DNA of 64,000 nt from Streptomyces sp. 1331.2 (GCF_900199205.1 NZ_OBMJ01000001.1:5015001-5079000); one strand, 5' to 3'; counted from the first letter of the stretch, positions 17,637 to 25,793 are shown. Notes: generated by a model from the letters alone, not told the origin. Numbers and translations are program-made.

Positions 17637-18500
17637 TTGCTGCAGGACATCGAGCGCTACCTGGCCTGCCCCCTCTGCATGCAGGACCTCACCCGGCACG
17701 ACCGCAGTCTGCGCTGCCCCGCCGGGCACAGCTTCGACGTCGCCAAACAGGGGTACGTCAGCCTCCTCGCCGGCGACGCGCACACCGGGACCGGGGACAC
17801 CGCGGAGATGGTCGCCGCCCGGGCGGACTTCCTCGCGGCCGGGCACTACCGGCCCATCGCGGACGCCCTTGCCGAGGCGGCCGCGTCGGCGCTCGCGGGC
17901 GGGTACGAGGCGGAGTTCGGAGCCGGGAACGACGGTCTGGTCGCCGACCTCGGTGCCGGCACCGGCCACTACCTGGCCCACGTGCTCGACGCCCTGCCCG
18001 GCAGCGTCGGCGCCGCCCTCGACATCTCCAAGTACGCGCTGCGCCGCGCCGCCAAGGCGCACCCGCGGATCGGCGCCGTCGTCTGCGACGCCTGGCGTCC
18101 GCTGCCGCTGCGCGACGCCTCCGCCGAGCTGATGCTCAACGTCTTCGCCCCGCGCAACGGGCCCGAGATCCGCCGGGCGCTGCGCCCGGGCGGGACGCTG
18201 CTGCTGGTCTCGCCGACCGCCCGGCACCTGGGCGAACTCGTGGACGCGCTGGGGCTGTTGTCGGTGGACGAGGAGAAGCAGCGGAGGATCGACGAGAAGC
18301 TCGGGCCGTACCTGACGCCCGGGGAGCGGCGGGAGGTCGAGTTCACCCTGCGGCTCGGCCCGCAGGACGTGCGGACCGTCGTCGGCATGGGGCCGAGCGC
18401 GTGGCACACCGACCCGGAACGGCTCGGTGCCGCGCTCGCGGCGCTGCCGGAGCCGGTCGAGGTGACCGCCTCGGTGACGGTGGCCGCGTACCGGCGCTGA
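17637..18500 (+). CDS. RlmA-type 23S rRNA (guanine-N1)-methyltransferase
   Basis: SAM-dependent methyltransferase of 287 residues of the RlmA family, which methylates N1 of G745 (RlmAI) or G748 (RlmAII, TlrB) in the peptide exit tunnel region. The N-terminal zinc site is C11-x2-C14 ... C27-x3-H31 (CPLCMQDL, CPAGHSFD) followed by the family phrase AKQGYVSLL. The SAM motif is VADLGAGTGHYLAHVL, then LDISKYALRRAA. TTG 17637 is taken as start because it sits just before the conserved segment and 52 bases after gene B. RlmAII enzymes can give tylosin-class macrolide tolerance; the position methylated here is not decidable from the sequence. Confidence 0.87.
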   Translation: MLQDIERYLACPLCMQDLTRHDRSLRCPAGHSFDVAKQGYVSLLAGDAHTGTGDTAEMVAARADFLAAGHYRPIADALAEAAASALAGGYEAEFGAGNDGLVADLGAGTGHYLAHVLDALPGSVGAALDISKYALRRAAKAHPRIGAVVCDAWRPLPLRDASAELMLNVFAPRNGPEIRRALRPGGTLLLVSPTARHLGELVDALGLLSVDEEKQRRIDEKLGPYLTPGERREVEFTLRLGPQDVRTVVGMGPSAWHTDPERLGAALAALPEPVEVTASVTVAAYRR

Positions 18501-18670
18501 GTGCGCCCCGCCGCCGCCCCGCCGCCGCTCGGGACGGGTGGTCTGCGGCGACTGGTCGGCAGGACCGGTCAGCGCGGCTGGTCAGCGCGATCGGGGTGGG
18601 GCGCCTCGTTGGGATGAATCTGCCGTGCAGGCACGTTTCCGCCCGTCGGCCTGCGGCTAACGTCCGTCGG

Positions 18671-20113
18671 GTGAACCGCGACGCCACCAGGCCTGCCGGG
18701 CCCGCCCACCTGCGACCGGACGCCCCGGGCTCCGAGCGGCCGCCCGTGCCGCGTCCCACCGTCGAGGAGCTCCGGCTCACCTCGTTCAAGTCCTACCGGC
18801 GCGCGGTCCTGCCCCTCGCGCCCCTCACCGTGCTGTACGGGCCCGCCGGGGTGGGCAAGTCCAACGCCCTGGACGCGCTGGCGGTGCTGTCCCGGCTCGC
18901 CCTCGGCGAGGAGATCACCGACTCGCTGGACGGCCTGCCCGACCGCACCGGCCCGCTCGCCGTACCCGTGCGGGGCGGGCTGGCCGGGTGCGTCCCGCAC
19001 GGGCGGGACGCGATCATCCTCGGCTGCACCGTCCGCTCCCCGCACGGCCGGATCCGGCTCGACATCGTGATCCGCACCGACGGCCCGGTCCGGATCGCCC
19101 GGGAAACGCTCACCCTCGACGGCCGCACCCTCGTCGACACCGGCGAGCAGGACGTCCGCAACCACCGGGTCAACGTCTGCTGGCACAACGACACCCGTCA
19201 GGGCGACATCCGGGCGCCGTTCCCCAGCGGCACCATGATCACCGCGCAGCTGCCGCTGCGGGTCGCGGGCTCCTCGGCCGGCGAGTGCCTGGTCCTGGCC
19301 GCCGCCGAGGACCTGCTCACCGCGCTGCGCGAGGTCTTCCCGCTGCACCCCGTCCCCGCCCTGATGCGCGACTGGGCCCGGGCCGACCCGCAGGCCCGGC
19401 TGCGCGGCAACGCCGCCAACATCTCCGCCGTCATCGACCGGTTGAGCAACGAGTGCCCCCGGCGGTACGGGCAGCTGCTGCGCGTCGTCCAGTCCGCCGC
19501 GCCGCACCCGCTGCTCGGGCTCGCCGTGGCCGAGCGGGAGAGCGAGGGCGTACGGCGCGTCCTGGCCGTCTTCGACGAGGGCGTCCTCGGGCGCACCGGT
19601 GCCGACCAGGCCTCCGATGGCATGCTGCGCCACCTCGCGTTCGCCGCGGTGCTGCTGACCGGGGCCGGGGTGCTCGACCTGGACGTGGCCGCCGAGGTGC
19701 CGTGGGCGCACCGGCAGCTCACCGTGCTGGCCGAGGACCTGGGAGCCGGGCTCTCCGTCGAGCAGACCGCCTCGCTGCTGCGGCTGGCGCGGGACATGGC
19801 CGAGCGCGGCCAGCTGCGGGTGGCGGCCGCGCTGCAGGAGCCGGCGGCGGCTCGGGAGGCGCTGGGCGCGGGGGACCTGCGGTCGGGCGGGGCGGTGGTG
19901 GTCGAGTGCCGGCGGGATCCCGGCTCGGGCTTCACCGTGCTGCGGCCGGAGGCGGCGCGGGTGCCGGCCCAGGGCGGGCGCGGGGAGGGGGCCGGCGGGG
20001 GCGACGGGGCTGCGGAGGCGGCGCGGTCGGTGGGGGAGCGGTCGGTGGGGGAGCCGGTGGCGGAGGGGGCCGGGTCGGCGGTGGACGGCGATGCGGTAGA
20101 CCTGGAGGGGTGA
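18671..20113 (+). CDS. AAA-type ATPase (RecF/SMC-like head), function unknown
   Basis: ATP-binding protein of about 480 residues. The start EELRLTSFKSYRRAVLPLAPLTVLYG followed by Walker A GPAGVGKSNALDAL is typical of RecF/OLD/AAA_21 ATPases. The expected Walker B (hhhhDEPE) is not obvious; the equivalent region reads GVLDLDVAAEVPWAHRQLTVL, so hydrolysis may be weak. The tail after residue 430 is Gly/Ala/Val-rich low-complexity sequence. GTG 18671 has TAACGT about 7 bases before it (leaderless type); ATG 18614 is an alternative. The stop overlaps the start of the MazG gene by 4 bases. No TOPRIM nuclease domain is present. Confidence 0.72.
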   Translation: MNRDATRPAGPAHLRPDAPGSERPPVPRPTVEELRLTSFKSYRRAVLPLAPLTVLYGPAGVGKSNALDALAVLSRLALGEEITDSLDGLPDRTGPLAVPVRGGLAGCVPHGRDAIILGCTVRSPHGRIRLDIVIRTDGPVRIARETLTLDGRTLVDTGEQDVRNHRVNVCWHNDTRQGDIRAPFPSGTMITAQLPLRVAGSSAGECLVLAAAEDLLTALREVFPLHPVPALMRDWARADPQARLRGNAANISAVIDRLSNECPRRYGQLLRVVQSAAPHPLLGLAVAERESEGVRRVLAVFDEGVLGRTGADQASDGMLRHLAFAAVLLTGAGVLDLDVAAEVPWAHRQLTVLAEDLGAGLSVEQTASLLRLARDMAERGQLRVAAALQEPAAAREALGAGDLRSGGAVVVECRRDPGSGFTVLRPEAARVPAQGGRGEGAGGGDGAAEAARSVGERSVGEPVAEGAGSAVDGDAVDLEG

Positions 20114-20496
20114 GCGAACGAGTGACGGGGGCCGGGGAGCCGACCCTGGAGGCCCTGCGGCAGCGGTTGGTGGACTTCGCGGCAGCGCGACGGTGGGAGC
20201 CCTTCCACACGCCGAAGAACCTGGCGGCGGCGTTGAGCGTGGAGGCGGGGGAGCTGCTGGAGATCTTCCAGTGGCTGACGCCCGAGCAGGCGGCCGCGGT
20301 GATGTCCGACCCCGAACGTGCGCACCGGGTGCGCGACGAGGTCGCGGACGTGCTGGCGTACCTGCTGCAGTTCTGCACCGCGGTCGGGGTGGACCCACTG
20401 GAAGCGCTTGCGGCGAAGATCGAGCGGAACGAGCACCGCTTTCCGGTGCCGGACGGGGGCGACGTCAACTCGGACGTGGGCGACCAACCCTTGTGA
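20110..20496 (+). CDS. MazG-like nucleotide pyrophosphohydrolase
   Basis: All-alpha NTP pyrophosphohydrolase of about 128 residues. The Mg2+-binding EExxE...ExxD signature is present as EAGELLEIFQWL and RDEVADVLAYLLQF. Small stand-alone MazG enzymes of this type remove non-canonical or excess (d)NTPs. The GTG at 20110 lies in the stop of the AAA ATPase gene; GTG 20122 is an alternative with better spacing from GGAGGGG. The four-base coupling suggests both proteins act in one process. Confidence 0.85.
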   Translation: MSERVTGAGEPTLEALRQRLVDFAAARRWEPFHTPKNLAAALSVEAGELLEIFQWLTPEQAAAVMSDPERAHRVRDEVADVLAYLLQFCTAVGVDPLEALAAKIERNEHRFPVPDGGDVNSDVGDQPL

Positions 20497-20506
20497 GGGA
20501 CAGAAG

Positions 20507-20533
20507 TTATCCACAACCCCCGACTTGTCCACA
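20507..20533 (+). promoter_or_regulatory. Pair of DnaA-box sequences
   Basis: TTATCCACA (20507-20515), the classic DnaA box, and TTGTCCACA (20525-20533), the preferred Streptomyces form, lie in the same direction 18 bases apart. They are flanked by the inverted repeat CAGAAG (20501-20506) / CTTCTG (20535-20540). dnaA, dnaN and an AT-rich element are absent, so this is not oriC. It could be a DnaA titration or regulatory site. Confidence 0.6.
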
Positions 20534-20651
20534 GCTTCTGACAAGGCGGATGCACGCTCGCGCTCTTCCTCGCACGCTTTCGCCGTGACCACAGGGCCGC
20601 TTCCCCGGCGGCCCGGGTCGACGGCGACGGCGAGCGAGAGGAGCGGTGGCC

Positions 20652-21455
20652 ATGGAGGCGCTGCGACTGATCAAGACGGCCAGGCACGCCCTGGCCGAGG
20701 CCAGGCACGTACCCGATGTGCTGGCCGAGGCGCGGCAGGCCGCGCTGCTCACGGAGGCGGTCGGCGCCCGGCTGGCCGAGTCGGAGGACGAGGAGCTCAC
20801 CGGGCTGGGCCAGCAGCTCTCCGAGGCCGGGGCGCACGCGGCGCTCTGCCTGGACCGCTCCGTCGTCCGGGCCGCCCTGGTGAGCGGCGGCCGGGCCGCG
20901 CGGCTCACCGACCTCGGGGAGGCGGAACCGGCCCTGGGGGCGCTGGACGGGCTGCTGCAGGACGTCGGCGAGACGCTGGTGGTGCTGGCCTGCGGGGCGG
21001 ACACCGAGAGCCTCTACTGGACGTGCATCGACGGCGTCGACGCGGTGTCGGAGTGCAAGGACCTGACGGGGCGACTGCGGGAGGCGGCGGGTCGGCTCGA
21101 AGGCGCGGAACCGGCGGCGCTGGGCGGGGCGGAGCCCGAACGGGCGGGCTGCGGTGCGCCGTTACTCGTCGTCCGGCTCGGACCGCCGGATGGTGGGGCG
21201 GCGGATGGTGGGGCGGCGGATGGTGGGGCGGCGAACGAGGTGCCGGTGAACGGCGGTTCGGTGAACGGTGGTCAGGCGATCGGTGGTTCGCTCAACGGCG
21301 GTCCGACGGGAGAAGCCGGACTGTCGGGTGAGGATCGCCCGCCGGACGACGGCGGCCCGCCCGGTGAGGGCGGGCCGACGGTTCGGCAGCGGGCACCTGG
21401 CTACCTGGTGCCCGGCGCGGCCGGGGCCTCGGAGGTGTCCGTGGCGGTCGGGTAG
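20652..21455 (+). CDS. DUF6099-type conserved protein
   Basis: Cytosolic protein of 267 residues. The helical N-terminal half (EALRLIKTARHALAEARHVPDV, AESEDEELTGLGQQLSEAG, YWTCIDGVDAVSECKDLTGRL) is conserved in streptomycetes; the C-terminal third is a repetitive DGGAA/NGG segment, probably disordered. ATG 20652 is preceded by AGAGGAG at 8 bases; GTG 20646 is an alternative. The extreme 3' end overlaps the oppositely oriented small gene at 21401-21637. No function is known to me. Confidence 0.72.
   Translation: MEALRLIKTARHALAEARHVPDVLAEARQAALLTEAVGARLAESEDEELTGLGQQLSEAGAHAALCLDRSVVRAALVSGGRAARLTDLGEAEPALGALDGLLQDVGETLVVLACGADTESLYWTCIDGVDAVSECKDLTGRLREAAGRLEGAEPAALGGAEPERAGCGAPLLVVRLGPPDGGAADGGAADGGAANEVPVNGGSVNGGQAIGGSLNGGPTGEAGLSGEDRPPDDGGPPGEGGPTVRQRAPGYLVPGAAGASEVSVAVG
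21188..21232. repeat. 15-bp in-frame tandem repeat, 3 copies
   Basis: GGATGGTGGGGCGGC repeated exactly three times, coding for DGGAA repeats in the preceding gene, followed by weaker NGG-coding repeats to about 21305. Confidence 0.9.
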
Positions 21456-21637
21456 GCGGCGGGTCCGGCGTCCCGGGCGCCGGAGGACCGCAGCTCGGCG
21501 AGGTCCGCGGTGACCGAGGCGAGCAGCTCCTGCATCTGCTCCAGCAGGCTCTTGGGAGTGACGGGTCCGGCCGAGGTGCCGACGGCCGAGCCCGTCGGGC
21601 TGCTCGGGAGCTGCGGCGTGGCAGATGGTTCGGACAT
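21401..21637 (-). CDS. Small conserved protein (78 aa), function unknown
   Basis: A 78-residue protein beginning MSEPSATPQLPSSPTG. Its centre (VTPKSLLEQMQELLASVTADLAELRS) is an amphipathic helix that could form a coiled coil, flanked by Pro/Ser/Ala/Thr-rich tails. ATG 21637 has AGAGG 7 bases upstream; the longer frame is poor coding sequence. Its last 18 codons overlap the convergent DUF6099-type gene, which lowers certainty for one of the two C-termini. Confidence 0.6.
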   Translation of the reverse strand: MSEPSATPQLPSSPTGSAVGTSAGPVTPKSLLEQMQELLASVTADLAELRSSGARDAGPAAYPTATDTSEAPAAPGTR

Positions 21638-22037
21638 GACGGGACCTCTTCGACTCGGTGGTGCGGTGTGAAGCGGCCGACGGTGGCCCGGCCGCGCGGC
21701 GGGGCGGCACCTGTCCGGCCCGGCCGGGGCACCAGCGCCCGCCGCAGCACCCAACGAACCGCTCCGGCGGCCGTCACCGGGCACCACTCGATGCGGTCCG
21801 TCTCCGGTGCGCCGTAAGCCTCACGGGTGAGCCGGGGTTGCCGCCGCGGCACGGCCTGGGCTAGGCGCGAATGGAGCGCGAAAAGAAGAAGCCGAAGGCG
21901 GAAGCCGAAGGCGGAAGGAGGAAGCGGAAGAGGGAGAACCCACCCCTTGCCACTCTCAACGTATAGCGCACGGGGGGTCTTGCGGCAAGGCCCCTGCGCT
22001 GGCGCACAATCACAGGCCTCAGATCGGAGCTGATGCC
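21638..22037. other. 400-bp intergenic region before helR
   Basis: Contains the divergent promoter of the 78-aa gene, a purine-rich tract (21871-21955) with a repeated GAAGCCGAAGGCG, a 31-codon frame of very basic composition (21871-21966) that I do not call, and the RAE element and promoter of helR. Confidence 0.5.
21974..22010 (+). promoter_or_regulatory. Rifamycin-associated element (RAE) and promoter of helR
   Basis: The 21-base dyad 21974-21994 has arms GGGG-T-CTTG and CAAG-G-CCCC around CGG, closely matching the RAE inverted repeat (GGGGCTTGCGGCAAGGCCCC-type) known upstream of rifamycin-resistance genes in actinomycetes. CACAAT at 22005-22010 suits a -10. The helR ATG is 43 bases after the dyad. 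Confidence 0.8.
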
Positions 22038-24197
22038 ATGAACCCCCTCACCACCAGCGCGTTCGACCTTCCCGACCGCCTCTCCGCCAAGGCCGACCCG
22101 ACACTGATCGGCCGCGACGAGCGGCACTTCGCGGCCGTCGAGGCGAGCCTGGCGCAGACGATCGCCGAGCTGTCCGACCGCCTCGACGCCCTGCGCCGGG
22201 CACCGGGCGGTGCCGGCCGGGAGGCGATGGACCGGGACATCGAGGTCCACAAGCTGACCGGTCGCCTGCGCGCCCTGCGTCGCTTCGGTCTGGACCTGTG
22301 CCTCGGGCACGTCGTCGGCGCGGACGACCCCGAGCCGGTGTACATCGGGCGGCTCGGCCTCACCGACAGCGAGGGGCGCCGGCTGCTGGTCGACTGGCGC
22401 TCGCCCGCGGCCGAGCCGTTCTTCGCGGCGACCCACGCCGACCCGATGGGCCTGGTGAGCCGCCGCAGGTACCGCTGGACCGGCGGCCGGATCGGCGACT
22501 ACTGGGACGAGGTGTTCGCCGCCGAGGCGTTGGAGGGGCATGCCGCGCTGGACGACCAGTCCGCGTTCATCGCCGGCCTGGGGAGCAACCGGTCGGCCCG
22601 GATGCGGGACGTGCTGGCCACCATCCAGGCCGACCAGGACGCGATCATCCGGGCCGGATCCCGGGGCGCCCTGGTGGTCGACGGCGGCCCCGGCACCGGG
22701 AAGACGGTCGTCGCGCTGCACCGCTCCGCGTACCTGCTCTACTCCGATCCGCGGCTCGGCCACCGGCGGGGCGGCGTGCTGTTCGTCGGACCGCACCAGC
22801 CGTACCTGGCCTACGTCGCCGACGTCCTGCCCAGCCTCGGCGAGGAGGGCGTGCGGACCTGCACGGTGCGGGACCTCGTCGCCGAGGGAGCGCAGGCGGG
22901 GGTCGAGGCCGACCCGGAGGTGGCCCGGCTGAAGTCCTCGGTCGACATGGTGAAGGCGATCGAGAAGGCCGTCCGGTTCTACGAGGAGCCGCCTGCCGAG
23001 GGGATGGCGGTCACGACCCACTGGGCCGACCTCTGGCTGAGCGCCCAGGACTGGGCCGACGCGTTCGACGCGCCGGACCCGGGCACCCCGCACAACGAGG
23101 CACGCGAACAGGTCTGGGAGGAGCTGGCCACGATCCTGCTGGAGAAGCTGGACGGGGACGACGAGTCGGTGTCGCCCGAGCTGTTCCTCCGGTCACTGCG
23201 GCAGGACCGGGAGCTGGTGGAGACGCTCAACCGGGCGTGGCCGCTGCTCGAAGCGGCCGACCTGGTCGGCGACCTCTGGTCGGTGCCTGCCTACCTGCGG
23301 ATGTGCGCGCCCTGGCTCGCCCCCGAGGAGGTCCGCGTGCTGCAGCGCAAGCACGCGCCCCGGGCCTGGACGGTGTCCGACCTGCCGCTGCTGGACGCGG
23401 CCCGGCAGCGGCTCGGCGATCCGGAGGCCGCCCTGCGGCAGCGCCGGCGCGAGGCCGCGGCCGCCGCCGAACGCGCCCGGATGGCCGACGTCATCGGGGA
23501 CCTGCTGCAGGCCGACGACGACGGTGAGGGCGCGGTGACGATGCTGCGCGGGAAGGACCTCCAGGACAGCCTGGTCGACGAGACCGCCCTGCCCGTCGCC
23601 GATCCGGAGCCGCTGGCCGGCCCGTTCGCGCACGTCGTCGTGGACGAGGCCCAGGAGCTGACCGACGCGGAGTGGCAGATGCTGCTGCTGCGCTGCCCGT
23701 CCCGGAGCTTCACCATCGTCGGGGACCGTGCGCAGGCCCGGCACGGGTTCACCGAGTCCTGGCAGGAACGGCTGGCGCGGATCGGGCTCGACCGGGCCAC
23801 GGTGGCCTCGCTGAGCATCAACTACCGCACCCCCGAGGAGGTCATGGCCGAGGCCGAGCCCGCCATCCGGGCGGCGCTGCCGGACGCCAACGTGCCGACC
23901 TCCGTCCGCAGCAGCGGGATCCCCGTCGGGCACGGTTCCGTGGCCGAGCTGGACGCGGTCCTGGACGGCTGGCTCGCCGAGCACGCCGAGGGGGTCGCCT
24001 GCGTGATCGGCGCCCCGGACTTCCGGGCCCGGCCGCGGGTCCGATCGCTGACCCCGGAGCTGTCGAAGGGGCTTGAGTTCGACCTGGTCGTCCTGGTCGA
24101 TCCGGAGGCCTTCGGCGGCGGCATCGAGGGAGCCGTCGACCGCTACGTCGCGATGACCCGGGCTACGCAGCGGCTGGTGATCCTCAGGAGTGCGTGA
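22038..24197 (+). CDS. helR: HelR-type RNA polymerase recycling ATPase (rifamycin protection)
   Basis: UvrD/Rep-like superfamily 1 ATPase of 719 residues of the HelD/HelR group. Known members bind RNA polymerase, push into its channels and displace rifamycin, giving tolerance. Walker A GGPGTGKT is at 216-223, Walker B is VVVDEAQELTDAEW, motif III region FTIVGDRAQARHG, motif IV-like SINYRTPEEV and motif VI YVAMTRATQRLVIL. The N-terminal 90 residues form the helical arm that enters the secondary channel in HelD proteins. GGAG lies 8 bases before ATG 22038. The RAE-type dyad upstream predicts induction by rifamycins. Confidence 0.92.
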   Translation: MNPLTTSAFDLPDRLSAKADPTLIGRDERHFAAVEASLAQTIAELSDRLDALRRAPGGAGREAMDRDIEVHKLTGRLRALRRFGLDLCLGHVVGADDPEPVYIGRLGLTDSEGRRLLVDWRSPAAEPFFAATHADPMGLVSRRRYRWTGGRIGDYWDEVFAAEALEGHAALDDQSAFIAGLGSNRSARMRDVLATIQADQDAIIRAGSRGALVVDGGPGTGKTVVALHRSAYLLYSDPRLGHRRGGVLFVGPHQPYLAYVADVLPSLGEEGVRTCTVRDLVAEGAQAGVEADPEVARLKSSVDMVKAIEKAVRFYEEPPAEGMAVTTHWADLWLSAQDWADAFDAPDPGTPHNEAREQVWEELATILLEKLDGDDESVSPELFLRSLRQDRELVETLNRAWPLLEAADLVGDLWSVPAYLRMCAPWLAPEEVRVLQRKHAPRAWTVSDLPLLDAARQRLGDPEAALRQRRREAAAAAERARMADVIGDLLQADDDGEGAVTMLRGKDLQDSLVDETALPVADPEPLAGPFAHVVVDEAQELTDAEWQMLLLRCPSRSFTIVGDRAQARHGFTESWQERLARIGLDRATVASLSINYRTPEEVMAEAEPAIRAALPDANVPTSVRSSGIPVGHGSVAELDAVLDGWLAEHAEGVACVIGAPDFRARPRVRSLTPELSKGLEFDLVVLVDPEAFGGGIEGAVDRYVAMTRATQRLVILRSA

Positions 24198-24400
24198 GGG
24201 AGGGGCAGTTCGTGCGGGAGGAGGGCTTGGCGGAAGGAAGGAGAGGCTTGGAGGACGGGAGCGGTTCATGAGGTGCGAGAGGGCCCGTGCGACAGGAGGG
24301 AGCCGTGAGACGGGAATACGGGCGGAGGGGCCGGATCCTCCGTCCCCCGGTCGAGTGATGCGGGTGTCGGTCGGTGGCGTCCGGCGGCCAGACTGGGGCG

Positions 24401-24700
24401 ATGGACGAGGAGGAACCGCTGGCGTCGTGGGCGGCCAGGCGGGATCAACGGCTGCGGCCGGTGGGGCAGTTGCGGGCCGTACCGCTCGCGGACGGGCGGC
24501 CGCGGGGCGCCCATGTGGCGCCGGGTGAGCCCAGGCTGATCGTGCGGTGGGACGGCTTCCAGTGGCTGCCGGAGACGGTGGCCGAGGACTACGCCGCCGC
24601 GCAGCGGATCCTGCACGGGATCGACGGCGACGGCCGGTTGCGCCCCGCGAACCGGGCGCAGCGGCCGAAGAAGGCGCCGGGGCGTCACCGCAAGCCTTGA
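24401..24700 (+). CDS. DUF6087-type small conserved protein
   Basis: A 99-residue protein (MDEEEPLASWAARRDQRLRP...) with the phrase RLIVRWDGFQWLPETVAEDYAAAQRIL and a very basic tail (NRAQRPKKAPGRHRKP). CAGACT at 24389-24394 lies 6 bases before ATG 24401, so the mRNA is probably leaderless. Streptomyces-specific family of unknown role; the basic tail could touch nucleic acid. Confidence 0.75.
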   Translation: MDEEEPLASWAARRDQRLRPVGQLRAVPLADGRPRGAHVAPGEPRLIVRWDGFQWLPETVAEDYAAAQRILHGIDGDGRLRPANRAQRPKKAPGRHRKP

Positions 24701-24732
24701 GCGGAGGGCGGGCGGGTACTGCGGCACGGGAA

Positions 24733-24760
24733 GGCCCGGGACGCGTGCGCGTCCCGGGCC
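24733..24760. terminator. Bidirectional terminator before dapD
   Basis: 12-bp inverted repeat (24733-24744 and 24749-24760, loop GTGC) between convergent genes. Confidence 0.75.
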
Positions 24761-24788
24761 CCGGAGCCCAACGGCCTGTGACCGTACG

Positions 24789-25793
24789 TCAGTTGTGGGC
24801 GTGCAGGTCGGCGTTCAGGCCGCCCCAGGAGCCGGAGCGGGCGATGACCTCGACCGCGCCGGTCTGCGAGTTGCGGCGGAACAGCAGGTTGTCCTGGCCG
24901 GACAGCTCGACGGCCTTGGCCACCGTGCCGTCCGGGGTGGTGACCCGGGTGCCGGCGGTGACGTAGAGGCCGGCCTCGACCACGCAGTCGCTGCCGAGCG
25001 AGATGCCGATGCCCGCGTTGGCGCCGAGCAGGCAGCGCTCGCCGACCGAGACGACCTGCTTGCCGCCACCGGACAGGGTGCCCATGATCGAGGCGCCGCC
25101 GCCGATGTCGCTGTGGTCGCCGACGACGACGCCCGCGCTGATCCGGCCCTCGACCATGGAGGTGCCCAGCGTGCCGGCGTTGAAGTTGACGAAGCCCTCG
25201 TGCATCACGGTGGTGCCGGCGGCCAGGTGCGCGCCGAGCCGGACGCGGTCGGCGTGGGCGATGCGCACGCCGGTCGGGGCGACGTAGTCGGTCATCCGCG
25301 GGAACTTGTCGATCCCGTAGACGGCCAGCTGGCCGCCCTGGGCGCGCACGGCGAGGCGGGCCTGCTCGACCTTGTCCACCGGGACGGGGCCGATGCTGGT
25401 CCAGGCGACATTGGCCAGCAGGCCGAAGATGCCGTCCAGGTTCTGGCCGTGCGGCTCGACCAGGCGGTGGCTGAGCAGGTGCAGGCGCAGGTACACGTCG
25501 TGCGTGTCGAGCGGCTTCTCGTCCAGCGAGGCGATGGTGGTGCGCACGGCTACCACCTCGACGCCGCGGCGCGCGTCGGCGCGCAGCGCCTCGGCCGCAC
25601 CGGCGCCGAGCTCGGCCTCGGCCTGCTCGGCGGTCAGTCGGACGGTGCCGGCCGGGCCGGGCTCGGCGGCCAGCACGGGGGCGGGGTACCAGGTGTCGAG
25701 GACGGTGCCGTCGGCGGCGATGGTGGCCAGACCGGCGGCCACGGCGCCGTTCGCCGGGGAGGTGGATTCGCGCGAGGTGGATTCAGCAGTCAC
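24789..25793 (-). CDS. dapD: 2,3,4,5-tetrahydropyridine-2,6-dicarboxylate N-succinyltransferase
   Basis: Catalyses the succinyl-CoA-dependent step of the lysine/meso-diaminopimelate pathway in the cytosol. It has 334 residues from GTG 25793. The C-terminal left-handed beta-helix is visible as hexapeptide repeats (VRIAHADRVRLGAHLAAGTTVMHEGFVNFNAGT region, GVVVGDHSDIGGGASIMGTL, CLLGANAGIGISLGSDCVVEAGLYV). The N-terminal domain (GLATIAADGTVLDTWYPAP) is the actinobacterial DapD type. On the minus strand TAACGT lies 7 bases before this GTG, pointing to a leaderless message; ATG 25811 would add six residues. Confidence 0.93.
   Translation of the reverse strand: MTAESTSRESTSPANGAVAAGLATIAADGTVLDTWYPAPVLAAEPGPAGTVRLTAEQAEAELGAGAAEALRADARRGVEVVAVRTTIASLDEKPLDTHDVYLRLHLLSHRLVEPHGQNLDGIFGLLANVAWTSIGPVPVDKVEQARLAVRAQGGQLAVYGIDKFPRMTDYVAPTGVRIAHADRVRLGAHLAAGTTVMHEGFVNFNAGTLGTSMVEGRISAGVVVGDHSDIGGGASIMGTLSGGGKQVVSVGERCLLGANAGIGISLGSDCVVEAGLYVTAGTRVTTPDGTVAKAVELSGQDNLLFRRNSQTGAVEVIARSGSWGGLNADLHAHN

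Noticed and set aside
20501..20540. Chromosomal replication origin
   Set aside because: Only two DnaA boxes, no dnaA/dnaN or AT-rich unwinding element; reported as a DnaA-box pair instead.
21871..21966. 31-codon basic ORF (MEREKKKPKAEAEGG...) upstream of helR
   Set aside because: Purine-rich repeat sequence, no ribosome site or well-placed -10; likely a chance frame, though it is worth a glance in ribosome profiling.
18671..24197. A Gabija-like system (OLD ATPase plus UvrD helicase)
   Set aside because: The ATPase has no TOPRIM nuclease domain and the UvrD-like protein is a HelR with an RAE, separated by other genes on both strands.
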